From: SM23-32 sp964434535
GTDB lineage: Bacteria > Planctomycetota > Brocadiia > SM23-32
DNA: 13,377 bases
Assembly: GCA_964434535.1 (NCBI GenBank)
Contig: CAYSWA010000056.1
Coordinates: 1-13,377 of the forward strand
Reading direction: 5' to 3'
Every line of letters begins with the position of its first letter. The stretch's first letter is position 1. Of this stretch, positions 7,240-13,377 are shown piece after piece. The position numbers and the translations under genes were made by a program. The notes under the pieces were generated by a model. That model was given only the letters and a program-made list of their open reading frames with translations, searched no databases and was not told the origin of the DNA.

Positions 7240-7268
7240 TTGACAGTTTCTGTGGGCGCTCCTATAAT
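7240..7268 (+). promoter_or_regulatory. Perfect-consensus sigma70 promoter upstream of hisA
   Basis: TTGACA (7240-7245), a spacer of exactly 17 bp, and TATAAT (7263-7268): both hexamers match the consensus 6/6. Transcription would start near 7275, giving a leader of about 108 nt before the hisA ATG. No promoter-like element was noticed in the short gaps before fusA and purE, so it may drive all three genes. Confidence 0.8.
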
Positions 7269-7383
7269 GACGGCCCCACGCGGAGTCTGCGGCGGCACGA
7301 TCCTGGTGTGCCTGCGCCCCGGCCTGTCGCCCCCGGCGGGCCCGCTCCGTGCCGGGCAAGGTCAGCGCAGAGGGCCGATGCAC

Positions 7384-8151
7384 ATGCTCGTCTATCCCGC
7401 GGTGGACATAGCCGGCGGCCGTTGCGTCAGGCTCTCCCAGGGCAAGCTCGAAGGGCAGACCGTCTACTACGAGGACCCCGTCGAGGCCGCCCTGCGCTGG
7501 CAGAACGAGGGCGCCGGGGCGCTCCACGTGGTGGACCTGGAGGGCGCACTCAGCCGCGCGCTGGACCAGGAGGTCGACAGGGGCACCATCTGTCCCATCC
7601 GCCGCATACTGGAGCACACGCAGGTGCCCGTGCAGGTCGCCGGTGGGCTGCGCACCACGCACGCGGTGCACAACGCCCTCTGCGCCGGTGCGGCCCGGGC
7701 CGTGGTGGGCACGCGGGCCGTGCGCGACCCGCGCTGGGCCCGCTGCATCTGCCGCTCGCTGCCAGGGCGCGTCGTGATCGCCCTCGACGCCCGCGAGGGG
7801 CGCGTGGCGGTGGAAGGCTGGCAGGACGAGGTGGATGAGAGCCCCGCCGAGCTGGCCCGGCGCCTCGCCGAGGCCGCGCCGGCGGCGTTCCTCTACACGG
7901 ACGTGAGCCGGGACGGCATGCTCACCCGCCCCCACTTCGAGGGCGTGCGGGACCTGCTGGAGGCCGTCGAGGTGCCCGTGATCGCCTCCGGCGGCGTGGC
8001 GGACCTGGAGGATATACGCGAGCTGGGCGAGTGCGGCGCCGACGCCGTCATCGTGGGCAAGGCGCTCTACGAGGAGCGCTTCCCTCTGGCGGAAGCGCTG
8101 GAGCTGGCCGACCGCTACCCCTCGCGGCTCGCGCCCCGCCCACAGCAATAG
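7384..8151 (+). CDS. hisA: Phosphoribosylformimino-AICAR isomerase (ProFAR isomerase)
   Basis: HisA is a (beta/alpha)8 barrel catalysing the Amadori isomerisation of ProFAR to PRFAR, the fourth step of histidine synthesis. The two catalytic aspartates are present: Asp8 (YPAVDIAGG) and Asp135 (VVIALDAREG). Phosphate-binding loops AGGLRT (86-91) and ASGGVADL (201-208) and the YTDVSRDGM segment (171-179) match the family. Length is 255 aa. AGAGGG (7369-7374) is 9 nt before the ATG at 7384 but only 3 nt before an ATG at 7378; the later start also gives the usual MLVYPAVD beginning. The frame is open further upstream to 7204, but that would cross the promoter. No other his gene is in the window. 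A HisA-like isomerase with another substrate (TrpF/PriA type) cannot be fully excluded. Confidence 0.93.
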   Translation: MLVYPAVDIAGGRCVRLSQGKLEGQTVYYEDPVEAALRWQNEGAGALHVVDLEGALSRALDQEVDRGTICPIRRILEHTQVPVQVAGGLRTTHAVHNALCAGAARAVVGTRAVRDPRWARCICRSLPGRVVIALDAREGRVAVEGWQDEVDESPAELARRLAEAAPAAFLYTDVSRDGMLTRPHFEGVRDLLEAVEVPVIASGGVADLEDIRELGECGADAVIVGKALYEERFPLAEALELADRYPSRLAPRPQQ

Positions 8152-8195
8152 GCCGCCGCCCGGGCACCATAGCGAACATCACCGGAGGAGAGTAG

Positions 8196-10232
8196 ATGGC
8201 GAAGAGAGAGCCGACCACGATCTGCAACGTCGCCCTCATCGGCCACGGCGGGGTAGGCAAGACCACGTTCGTCGACCACGCGCTCCAGGCGGCCGGGGTG
8301 GCCAAGCGCGCCGGCGACGTCGACGCCGGCACGTCGCTGAGCGACTACGACCCGGAGGAGAAGGAGCGCAAGTTCTCCATCTACAGCACGGTGTTCAACT
8401 TCGCGGCCCACGGGCGCGCCTTCAACCTGATCGACACCCCCGGCTACCTGGACTTCGTGGGCGGCGCCGTCGGCGCCCTGCCCGCGGTCGAGACGGCCGT
8501 CCTCGCCGTCAGCGCCCGCGACGGCATCCAGCTCAACACGCGCCGCATGTGGCGCTCGGCCGGCGAACAGGGCCTGGCGCGGATCGTGCTGATCACGCGG
8601 CTGGACGCGGACAACATCCGGTTCGAGGCGCTCCTTGAGGAGCTGCGCTCCGAGCTCGGCCCCGAGTGCCGCCCCGCCTTCCTGCCCGTCGGGCTCGGGG
8701 CCGACGGCAAGGGCGTGGTGAACCTGCTCACCGCCGAGGAGGCCCCCGAGGGCGTGGTGGGCGACTTCGAGTCCGCCCGCGAGGCGGCGCGCGAGGCCGT
8801 CATCGAGTGCGACGACGCCCTGATGGAACGCTACTTCGCGGGCGAGCCGATCGGCGACGAGGAGATCATGGCGGCGCTGGGCCGGGCCGTCACCTCCGGC
8901 GCCCTGGTGCCGGTGCTCTGCTGCGCGGCGAAGGCCAACATCGGGGTCAAGGAGGCCCTCTCGTTCCTGGCCGCCTGCGCGCCGGCGCCGGCGCAGTTCG
9001 GCCCCCGCATGGCCGAGGACGCCGAGGGGCAGCAGGTCGTGCTGGAGCCGAGCCCCGAGGCGCCCTTCTGCGCCCGCGTCTTCCGCATATCCACCGACGT
9101 GCACGTGGGCAAGGTCGCCTACTTCCGCCTCTACAGCGGCGCGCTGGAGGGCGAGATGGGCGTGCAGATCGCCCGCACCGGCGCCAGCGAGCGGCTCGGC
9201 CACATCTACCTGCTGCGCGGCGAGCAGCACGTCGAGGTCGACGAGGCCGTCACGGGCGACATCCTCTGCGTCAGCAAGATCGAGCAGCTCCAGCTCGACG
9301 ACACCCTCTGCCCGCCCGAGCGCAAGCTCACGCTGCCCCCGACCCCGTGCCCGAACCCGATGATGTCGCTCGCCGTCTCCACCGAGAGCCGCGACGACGA
9401 CCAGAAGGTCAGCCAGGGCTTGCAGACGCTCGCCGAGGGCGACCCGACGCTGCGCCTGGAGCGCGACCAGCAGACCGCCGAGCTCGTCGTGACCGGCATG
9501 AGCAACCTGCATCTGGACGTGATGCTGGACAAGCTGAAGTCGCGCTACGACGTCGCCGTCCAGACCAAGGAGCCGACCACTCCCTACCGCGAGACGGTCA
9601 CGCGCGTGGCCGACGGCCAGTACCGCCACAAGAAGCAGACCGGCGGGCGGGGCCAGTTCGGCGAGGTCTACCTGCGCCTGGAGCCGAACGACCGGGGCGA
9701 GGGCTTCGCGTTCATCGACGAGGTCGTCGGCGGCGTCATCCCGCGCCAGTTCATCCCCGCCGTCGAGAAAGGCATCCGCGAGGTGCTCGATCGGGGCATC
9801 CTGGCCGGATTCCCCATCGTCGACGTGAAGGCGGCGGTCTACGACGGCTCGCACCACAGCGTCGACTCCTCCGAGGCGGCCTTCAAGATCGCCGGCGCCC
9901 GCGCCTTCCAGGTCGCCTTCGAGCAGGCGAAGCCGGTCCTGCTCGAGCCCGTCGCCCGGATGGAGGTGACCATCCCCGCCGAATACATGGGCGACGTCGC
10001 CGGCAACCTGAGCGGCCACCGGGGCCGCATCCTCGGCATGGACCAGGTCGGCTCGATGCAGGTGATCCGGGCCGAGATCCCCATGGCCGAGGTCACCCGC
10101 TACAGCACCGAGCTGAAGAGCATGACCGGCGGAGAGGGCAGCTTCACCCTCGAGTTCAGCCGCTACGAGGTCGTGCCCGCCCAGACCCAGCAGGAGATCA
10201 TCGCCCGTCGCGAGCGCGAAAAGGAGGACTGA
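8196..10232 (+). CDS. EF-G-like translational GTPase (EF-G type 2 / FusA2-like)
   Basis: This five-domain GTPase of the elongation factor G family is 678 aa, close to EF-G length, with GGAGGAG 5 nt before the ATG. G domain: G1 GHGGVGKT (16-23), switch I EEKERKFSI (canonical RGIT is replaced by RKFS), G3 DTPGY (80-84; Tyr in place of the GTPase His of DTPGH), and G4 TRLD (134-137) in place of NKxD. Domain II begins near 290. Domain IV carries TGGRGQFGEVYL, the loop SHHSVDSSEAAF, and the C-terminal domain V GDVAGNLSGHRGRILGMD. The G-motif changes are those expected of EF-G-like paralogues rather than canonical fusA; similar DTPGY proteins are common in planctomycetes. Whether it translocates, recycles or is regulatory cannot be told. 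It lies 44 bp after hisA on the same strand. Confidence 0.9.
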   Translation: MAKREPTTICNVALIGHGGVGKTTFVDHALQAAGVAKRAGDVDAGTSLSDYDPEEKERKFSIYSTVFNFAAHGRAFNLIDTPGYLDFVGGAVGALPAVETAVLAVSARDGIQLNTRRMWRSAGEQGLARIVLITRLDADNIRFEALLEELRSELGPECRPAFLPVGLGADGKGVVNLLTAEEAPEGVVGDFESAREAAREAVIECDDALMERYFAGEPIGDEEIMAALGRAVTSGALVPVLCCAAKANIGVKEALSFLAACAPAPAQFGPRMAEDAEGQQVVLEPSPEAPFCARVFRISTDVHVGKVAYFRLYSGALEGEMGVQIARTGASERLGHIYLLRGEQHVEVDEAVTGDILCVSKIEQLQLDDTLCPPERKLTLPPTPCPNPMMSLAVSTESRDDDQKVSQGLQTLAEGDPTLRLERDQQTAELVVTGMSNLHLDVMLDKLKSRYDVAVQTKEPTTPYRETVTRVADGQYRHKKQTGGRGQFGEVYLRLEPNDRGEGFAFIDEVVGGVIPRQFIPAVEKGIREVLDRGILAGFPIVDVKAAVYDGSHHSVDSSEAAFKIAGARAFQVAFEQAKPVLLEPVARMEVTIPAEYMGDVAGNLSGHRGRILGMDQVGSMQVIRAEIPMAEVTRYSTELKSMTGGEGSFTLEFSRYEVVPAQTQQEIIARREREKED

Positions 10233-10264
10233 GCCGGCGCCGCGCAGCGCCCTCGTCCTTTTGA

Positions 10265-10307
10265 CGTTGCCGTCGAATCTTCAATCGCCAATCGCCAATC
10301 TTCCATC
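10265..10307 (+). repeat. Heptamer-type intergenic repeat, copy 2
   Basis: Five consecutive 7-bp units ending in (A/C)ATC fill 10273-10307: TCGAATC, TTCAATC, GCCAATC, GCCAATC, TTCCATC. CGTTGCCG precedes them, as in the inverted copy at 7195-7223. It occupies the centre of the 95-bp fusA-like/purE gap, ending 20 bp before the purE ATG. Confidence 0.8.
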
Positions 10308-10327
10308 CTCGACGCCGGAGGCGATCA

Positions 10328-10855
10328 ATGAGCGAGCAGACGCCGCGCGTGGCCGTGCTGATGGGCAGCGACAGCGACCTGCCCGTCATGGAAGGCGCCT
10401 TCGAGATGCTGGAGCGCTTCGGCGTGCCCTTCGCCGCGCACGTGATGAGCGCCCACCGCTCGCCGGAGGCCGTGGCCCGGTTCGCCCGCGGCGCGCGCGA
10501 GGCCGCCCTGGAGGCGATCATCGCCGGCGCCGGCGGCGCCGCCCACCTGGCCGGCGTGCTGGCCGCCCACACCACGCTGCCCGTCATCGGCGTCCCCATC
10601 CCCACCGACCGCATGGGCGGCATGGACTCGCTGCTCTCCACGGTGCAGATGCCGGCCGGCGTGCCCGTCGCCACGATGGGCCTGGGCAGGAGCGGCGCGC
10701 GCAACGCGGCCATCTTCGCCGTGCAGATCCTGGCCGGCCGCGACGAATCCCTCCGCGCCGCCCTGGAGGACTACAAGGCCGAACAGGCCGACGCCGTCGA
10801 GCAGAAAGATGCCCGCGTCCAGGCGCGCCTGCGCGAGCGCCGCGAGGGCCGGTAG
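10328..10855 (+). CDS. purE: N5-carboxyaminoimidazole ribonucleotide mutase
   Basis: PurE rearranges N5-CAIR to CAIR in de novo purine synthesis; it is a cytosolic octamer. The class I signature is complete: GSDSD at 13-17, SAHRSP at 41-46 with His43, AGAGGAAHLAGV at 66-77 with His73, and MDSLLSTVQMP near 99-109. Length is 175 aa, slightly above the usual 160-170 because of a charged C-terminal tail rich in Arg and Glu. GGAGG lies 6 nt before the ATG. No purK is adjacent; the partner is either elsewhere or absent. The gene converges with the aldo/keto reductase remnant 13 bp away. Confidence 0.96.
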   Translation: MSEQTPRVAVLMGSDSDLPVMEGAFEMLERFGVPFAAHVMSAHRSPEAVARFARGAREAALEAIIAGAGGAAHLAGVLAAHTTLPVIGVPIPTDRMGGMDSLLSTVQMPAGVPVATMGLGRSGARNAAIFAVQILAGRDESLRAALEDYKAEQADAVEQKDARVQARLRERREGR

Positions 10856-10868
10856 GCCGCTGCCCCCT

Positions 10869-11202
10869 TCACTTCGGCTTCCAGCCCCACATGCCGGCGT
10901 CGGCGGGGACGGCCTGCCATGCCTCCAGGCCGGCGCCCGAGATCCGCTCGTAGTCGGCCTCGCTCAGCTCAAGCTCCAGCGCGCCGGCGTTCTCCTGCCA
11001 CTGGCTCCACTTGCTGACGCCGACGATCGGCGCCGCGCGCGCCCTCGCTGGCCAGCAGCGGCGTCCTGCACGCGCGGCGGATCAGCTCGATGCTGCGGGC
11101 GTCTTCCTCGGGTCCCCAGCCTTCCCTGCCGCCCATGTTCCAGGTGCCGAGGCAGAGCCTGGAGACTTCGAGGTCGGAGCTTCCCAGCTTCACGTATTCC
11201 AT
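10869..11202 (-). pseudogene. Aldo/keto reductase remnant with internal deletion and frame change
   Basis: The ATG at 11202, with GGAGGA six bases upstream, opens a clear AKR N-terminus (MEYVKLGSSDLEVSRLCLGTW, then ARSIELIRRA). About 45 codons on, similarity stops near 11060. From about 11030 to a TGA at 10871-10869 a second frame gives a typical AKR C-terminus (APIVGVSKWSQWQENAGA, LELSEADYERISGAG, ending MWGWKPK). The two ends are in different frames, and about 200 residues of the barrel, including the catalytic Tyr/Lys region, are missing. It lies 61 bp after rsfS on the same strand. A genuine deletion is likely, though collapse during assembly is possible. Confidence 0.8.
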
Positions 11203-11263
11203 GGCGGGTCCTCCGGTCGTTCGTTCGGGTCGCGCTCGTCGGGCGGGCGCGTGCGGCGGCGGC

Positions 11264-11647
11264 TCAGGTCCGCTCGGCGGGGCCGCCGAGCGGCTCGGCG
11301 GCCTGCCACTCGATGCGCGGCGCTTCGCCCCAGAGCAGCTCCAGGTCGTAGAGCTCGCGGGCTTCGGGGTCGAACAGGTGCACGACGGTGCCCCCCAGGT
11401 CGATCAGCACCCAGCCGGACTGGGGCTCGCCCTCGACGCCGACGATCTCGCAGCCCGTCTCCCGCGCACGCTCCTGCACCTGCCGGGAGATCGCGCGGAT
11501 CTGCCGCTCGTTGCGCCCGGTGGCGATCACAAAGTAGTCGGTGAAGAAGGCGAGCGGCCCGACGTTGAGCACGACGATCTGCTCGGCCTTGCGCTGGTCG
11601 GCCAGGAGGGCGCAGGCGCGCGCGAGTGCCTCGGCGTCGTCTCTCAC
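11264..11647 (-). CDS. rsfS: Ribosomal silencing factor RsfS (Iojap family)
   Basis: RsfS binds ribosomal protein uL14 and blocks 30S-50S joining, damping translation when nutrients are short. Family landmarks: VLNVGPLAFFTDYFVIATGRN near residues 27-47, GCEIVGVEGEPQSGWVLIDLG, and the C-terminal VVHLFDPEARELYDLELLW. Length is 127 aa from the GTG at 11647, which has AGGAG 5 nt upstream. A GTG two codons earlier (11653) abuts the AGGAG itself and is less likely. It is usually found near nadD/obg or other translation genes; here it lies 100 bp after the J-domain gene on the same strand. Confidence 0.95.
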   Translation of the reverse strand: MRDDAEALARACALLADQRKAEQIVVLNVGPLAFFTDYFVIATGRNERQIRAISRQVQERARETGCEIVGVEGEPQSGWVLIDLGGTVVHLFDPEARELYDLELLWGEAPRIEWQAAEPLGGPAERT

Positions 11648-11700
11648 AGGCACTCCTGCCGGGGCTGAGTCGGTGAGGAGGCGGGGCGACGGGGCGGGGG

Positions 11701-11744
11701 CCCGTCCCGCCGCCGGACGCGTTCCGTGCCGGGCGTGGGACGGG
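11701..11744 (-). terminator. Inverted repeat just past the J-domain gene stop
   Basis: CCCGTCCC at 11701-11708 pairs perfectly with GGGACGGG at 11737-11744, starting 3 bp after the stop codon. The 28-nt interior is itself GC-rich and can form a shorter inner stem. No T tract follows, so the structure could attenuate read-through to rsfS or merely protect the 3' end. Confidence 0.4.
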
Positions 11745-11747
11745 GGC

Positions 11748-12551
11748 TCAAGCGTCCTCCATGCCCAGGTTCTCGCGGATGGTGGCGGTGCCCTTCAGGC
11801 CGGGCTTCAGGTCGAGGGCCTCGCTGAAGATGCGCTTGGCTCGGTCCTCGTCGCCGATGCGCACGTGGACCTCGGCGATCTTCTTCAGGATGAATGCCTT
11901 CTCGCTCTTATCCAGGTCGAACTGGAGGATGCGCTCGTAGCAGGCGATCTCCTCCCCGGGGGTGGCGGCGTCGCGGGGCAGCTTGCGGCTGTAGAGCTTC
12001 TTGATGCGCGACTCGACCTCCTCGAAGAAGTAGCGCTGGCGGGGCGGCTCCTTCTCCCGCTCGTAGAGCTCCTCGTAGAGCCGGACGGCCTCGCGGTGGC
12101 GCTCGGCCCGCTCGCACTGCTCGGCCAGCAGGAAGACGCAGTCCAGGAAGTCCTTCGGCTCCAGGTAGTCCTCCAGGGAGAAGTCCTCGCGCACGTTCAG
12201 CTCATCGTACAGGGCCATGGCACGGTGCCCCCGGCCGGCCAGCAGGTCGTGGAGCAGCTCCTCGGCGTACTCCTTCATCGTGCGCGCCTCGTTGCGGCGC
12301 ACCTCCTGCTCGAAGGTGGGGCCGGACTGCATCAGCACGTCGTAGCGGGCCCGCTCGCGCTCGTTGCTCAGCACGCGGTAGGCCGCGATGACCTCCTTGA
12401 GCTTCTTGGAGGCCGCGGCGGACCGACTGCGGTTCGTGTCCGGATGGTACTTCTTCGCCAGGCGCCGGAATGCCTGCTTGATCTCCGGCTGCGAGGCGTC
12501 GCGCGAAACATCCAGCACGTCGTAGTAGGTCTCTTTCTGCGAGGTGGACAT
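11748..12551 (-). CDS. J-domain (DnaJ-type) protein with TPR-like C-terminal region
   Basis: Residues 8-72 are a J domain with the invariant HPD at 36-38 (KKYHPDTN), which stimulates DnaK ATPase. No Gly/Phe linker, zinc-finger or DnaJ C-terminal beta domain follows, so it is a class C J-protein, not DnaJ itself. Residues ~130-190 (FLLAEQCERAERHREAVRLYEELYE) and ~200-250 (CYERILQFDLDKSEKAF, VRIGDEDRAKRIFSEALDL) look like two helical TPR-like segments that could hold clients. Length is 267 aa. AAGGG is 6 nt before the ATG. A promoter-like element lies about 335 bp upstream. Its client and link with rsfS are unknown. Confidence 0.9.
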   Translation of the reverse strand: MSTSQKETYYDVLDVSRDASQPEIKQAFRRLAKKYHPDTNRSRSAAASKKLKEVIAAYRVLSNERERARYDVLMQSGPTFEQEVRRNEARTMKEYAEELLHDLLAGRGHRAMALYDELNVREDFSLEDYLEPKDFLDCVFLLAEQCERAERHREAVRLYEELYEREKEPPRQRYFFEEVESRIKKLYSRKLPRDAATPGEEIACYERILQFDLDKSEKAFILKKIAEVHVRIGDEDRAKRIFSEALDLKPGLKGTATIRENLGMEDA

Positions 12552-12886
12552 AAGCCGCCCTTACTGACCTGCCATGGTTACGTTACTTGCCATCATCGTG
12601 GCGCGCCGCCCGGCCGGGTCGAACCGCTTGCGAGCGATGCCCCTGTTAGCTATGTGCCACGTCGAGCGCCGAAGTTCACACCATGGGCGCTGCATGGCCG
12701 CCAGGCCGGCAACGGTCCGGGCCCCGTATGAGTGCGCCCCCTGCGTGCCCCGCCGCCGACAGGCATATGCCCTGCGCGCGAGCCGGCCGGTCGGGCCCCC
12801 GGGCCACAACCGGCGAGCAGACCATGGTTCGCCGCAACGGGGCAGCCGATGATGGATGATTTCCCCGGCACTTCCCGGAACTACGC
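12552..12886. other. Intergenic stretch / possible long leader of the J-domain gene
   Basis: If the promoter at 12887-12915 is used, this whole segment is 5' untranslated RNA. I see no known RNA family in it; in particular no SRP RNA core, tmRNA or tRNA could be recognised. It includes a probable transposase remnant (12591-12695) and several short GC-rich inverted repeats. No intact gene is supported. Confidence 0.6.
12591..12695 (-). pseudogene. Probable N-terminal remnant of an IS200/RAYT-type transposase
   Basis: The minus-strand frame from ATG 12695 reads MQRPWCELRRSTWHIANRG then IARKRFDPAGRRATMM before similarity ends. The pattern basic/aromatic-HxxNRGxxR-F near the start is typical of REP-associated tyrosine transposases (aYHVxNRGxxRxxIF). 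The catalytic HUH motif and tyrosine are absent, because only about 35 codons remain before the J-domain gene begins. The call rests on a short motif. Confidence 0.4.
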
Positions 12887-12915
12887 ATAATAGCACATTT
12901 GGCTGGATTAGTCAA
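12887..12915 (-). promoter_or_regulatory. Sigma70-type promoter upstream of the J-domain gene
   Basis: On the minus strand: TTGACT (12915-12910, 5/6), a 17-bp spacer, and TATTAT (12892-12887, 5/6). The TGA ending the recombinase frame (12914-12912) lies inside the -35 hexamer. This AT-rich patch stands out from its surroundings. It points at the transposase remnant and, 335 bp on, the J-domain gene. Confidence 0.55.
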
Positions 12916-13377
12916 CACAGAATTCGCCTCGCCGGCGCCGACCATCCGGCCGCCACCTGGCCTAACGCCTTACCAGCGCACAGCTTACGGCACGCCCTAA
13001 CCCGCTTGCGGCTCGCCCGGCAACGCCCGCTGCCGCCCCTTCCAATCCCGCCGCCCCGACCATCCTGCAAAACGAGCCCTTCGGCGAGCATGTCGAAGGG
13101 CTTTCTCCATACAGGGCAAAGACTTACGCCGTCCAAGCGCCAGTTCAAACAGAGGATGTCCAGGATCTGACGCTTCTCGGCGATTCCCGCCCTATCCCAC
13201 TTCTGCCGAAGGGCTTGCGATAGTTCAAACGTCTTGACGGCCAGGTCGGCCTGCTCGCTCTGCTGGCGGCCCTGGGCCTCGATCTGGAGCGTCAGCAAGA
13301 GGCTGACACAGGCCGCACGGGAGGGCGTAGAGAGGCGGCGTGAGATACTTCTTTCCACCCGGTCCCTTACGCGTGCG
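12912..13377 (-). CDS. C-terminal part of a large serine recombinase (resolvase/invertase family), partial at the right edge
   Basis: The frame is open to the window edge; 154 residues are visible. The middle part (ADLAVKTFELSQALRQKW, RAGIAEKRQILDILCLNWRLDG, RKPFDMLAEGL) matches the coiled-coil/C-terminal end of large serine recombinases, which normally finish shortly after FDxLAEG. The catalytic serine domain and zinc ribbon are not in the window. The last ~55 residues are Gly/Arg-rich and unlike the family, so the original stop was probably lost and the frame reads on into neighbouring DNA. The N-terminal 30 visible residues also show weak likeness. It may be an intact gene with an odd tail or a decayed fragment. 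Confidence 0.7.
   Translation of the reverse strand, partial: ARVRDRVERSISRRLSTPSRAACVSLLLTLQIEAQGRQQSEQADLAVKTFELSQALRQKWDRAGIAEKRQILDILCLNWRLDGVSLCPVWRKPFDMLAEGLVLQDGRGGGIGRGGSGRCRASRKRVRACRKLCAGKALGQVAAGWSAPARRILC

Larger units (their letters stand above)
7067..7383. other. Divergent intergenic region porG / hisA (317 bp)
   Basis: No gene is supported here. It contains the minus-strand por promoter (7146-7175), a run of eight G (7180-7187), one copy of a heptamer-type repeat (7195-7223), the plus-strand hisA promoter (7240-7268), and a GC-rich hisA leader of about 108 nt with a possible hairpin (CCCGGC at 7332-7337, GCCGGG at 7351-7356). Confidence 0.8.

Noticed and set aside
8115..10019. 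634-codon minus-strand open frame
   Set aside because: It is the complement of the EF-G-like gene and has biased composition with no recognisable domain.
12605..12640. GGTTCGAC motif on the minus strand resembling a tRNA T-loop
   Set aside because: The flanking bases do not form a 5-bp T-stem and no acceptor, D or anticodon arms can be laid out.
12676..12945. 89-codon minus-strand open frame upstream of the J-domain gene
   Set aside because: No motif, poor composition, and it crosses the promoter and the recombinase stop; treated as chance.
13075..13102. 9-bp perfect inverted repeat as a terminator
   Set aside because: It falls within the conserved recombinase coding segment RKPFDMLAEGL, whose codons create the palindrome; there is no T tract.

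Overview
This is a GC-rich window of ordinary bacterial housekeeping genes. It is bounded on the left by a TPR-CHAT protein cut by the window edge and on the right by a decayed mobile-element patch. The likely source is a planctomycete or close relative. That is inference, resting on the EF-G-like protein (G1 GHGGVGKT, a DTPGY motif, the 'NTRR' signature), an anaerobic-type four-subunit pyruvate:ferredoxin oxidoreductase, and scattered short intergenic tandem repeats. No rRNA, tRNA or CRISPR was seen, so the phylum cannot be fixed from the sequence alone.

Layout. (1) Positions 2-2473, plus strand: C-terminal 823 residues of a protein made of 46-residue TPR units followed by a CHAT (caspase-like) domain with an intact His/Cys dyad. 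Its start and any upstream partner lie outside the window. (2) Positions 2513-7066, minus strand: porG-porD-porA-porB, with glyA downstream behind its own possible promoter. The porA-porB gap holds an inverted repeat and an octamer tandem repeat. (3) Positions 7067-7383: a 317-bp divergent intergenic region with a promoter for por on one strand and a perfect sigma70 consensus (TTGACA-N17-TATAAT) for hisA on the other. (4) Positions 7384-10855, plus strand: hisA, an EF-G-like GTPase gene, and purE. (5) Positions 10869-12551, minus strand: a J-domain gene, rsfS, and the remains of an aldo/keto reductase gene that keeps its ribosome binding site and both ends but lacks its middle. (6) Positions 12552-13377: a promoter-like element, a probable remnant of an IS200/RAYT-type transposase N-terminus, and the C-terminal part of a large serine recombinase that runs off the right edge.

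How the genes work together. PorGDAB would interconvert pyruvate and acetyl-CoA + CO2 with ferredoxin. GlyA supplies one-carbon units, while PurE and HisA are single steps of purine and histidine synthesis standing apart from their pathway partners. The EF-G-like protein, RsfS and perhaps the J-protein concern translation and proteostasis. The TPR-CHAT gene is the accessory element most likely to belong to a defence or signalling system, but its partners are not visible here. I did not find a convincing new multi-gene system. The most notable items are the recently amplified TPR array, the heptamer and octamer intergenic repeats (one family present in two inverted copies flanking hisA-fusA), and the decay sites in the last 2.5 kb.
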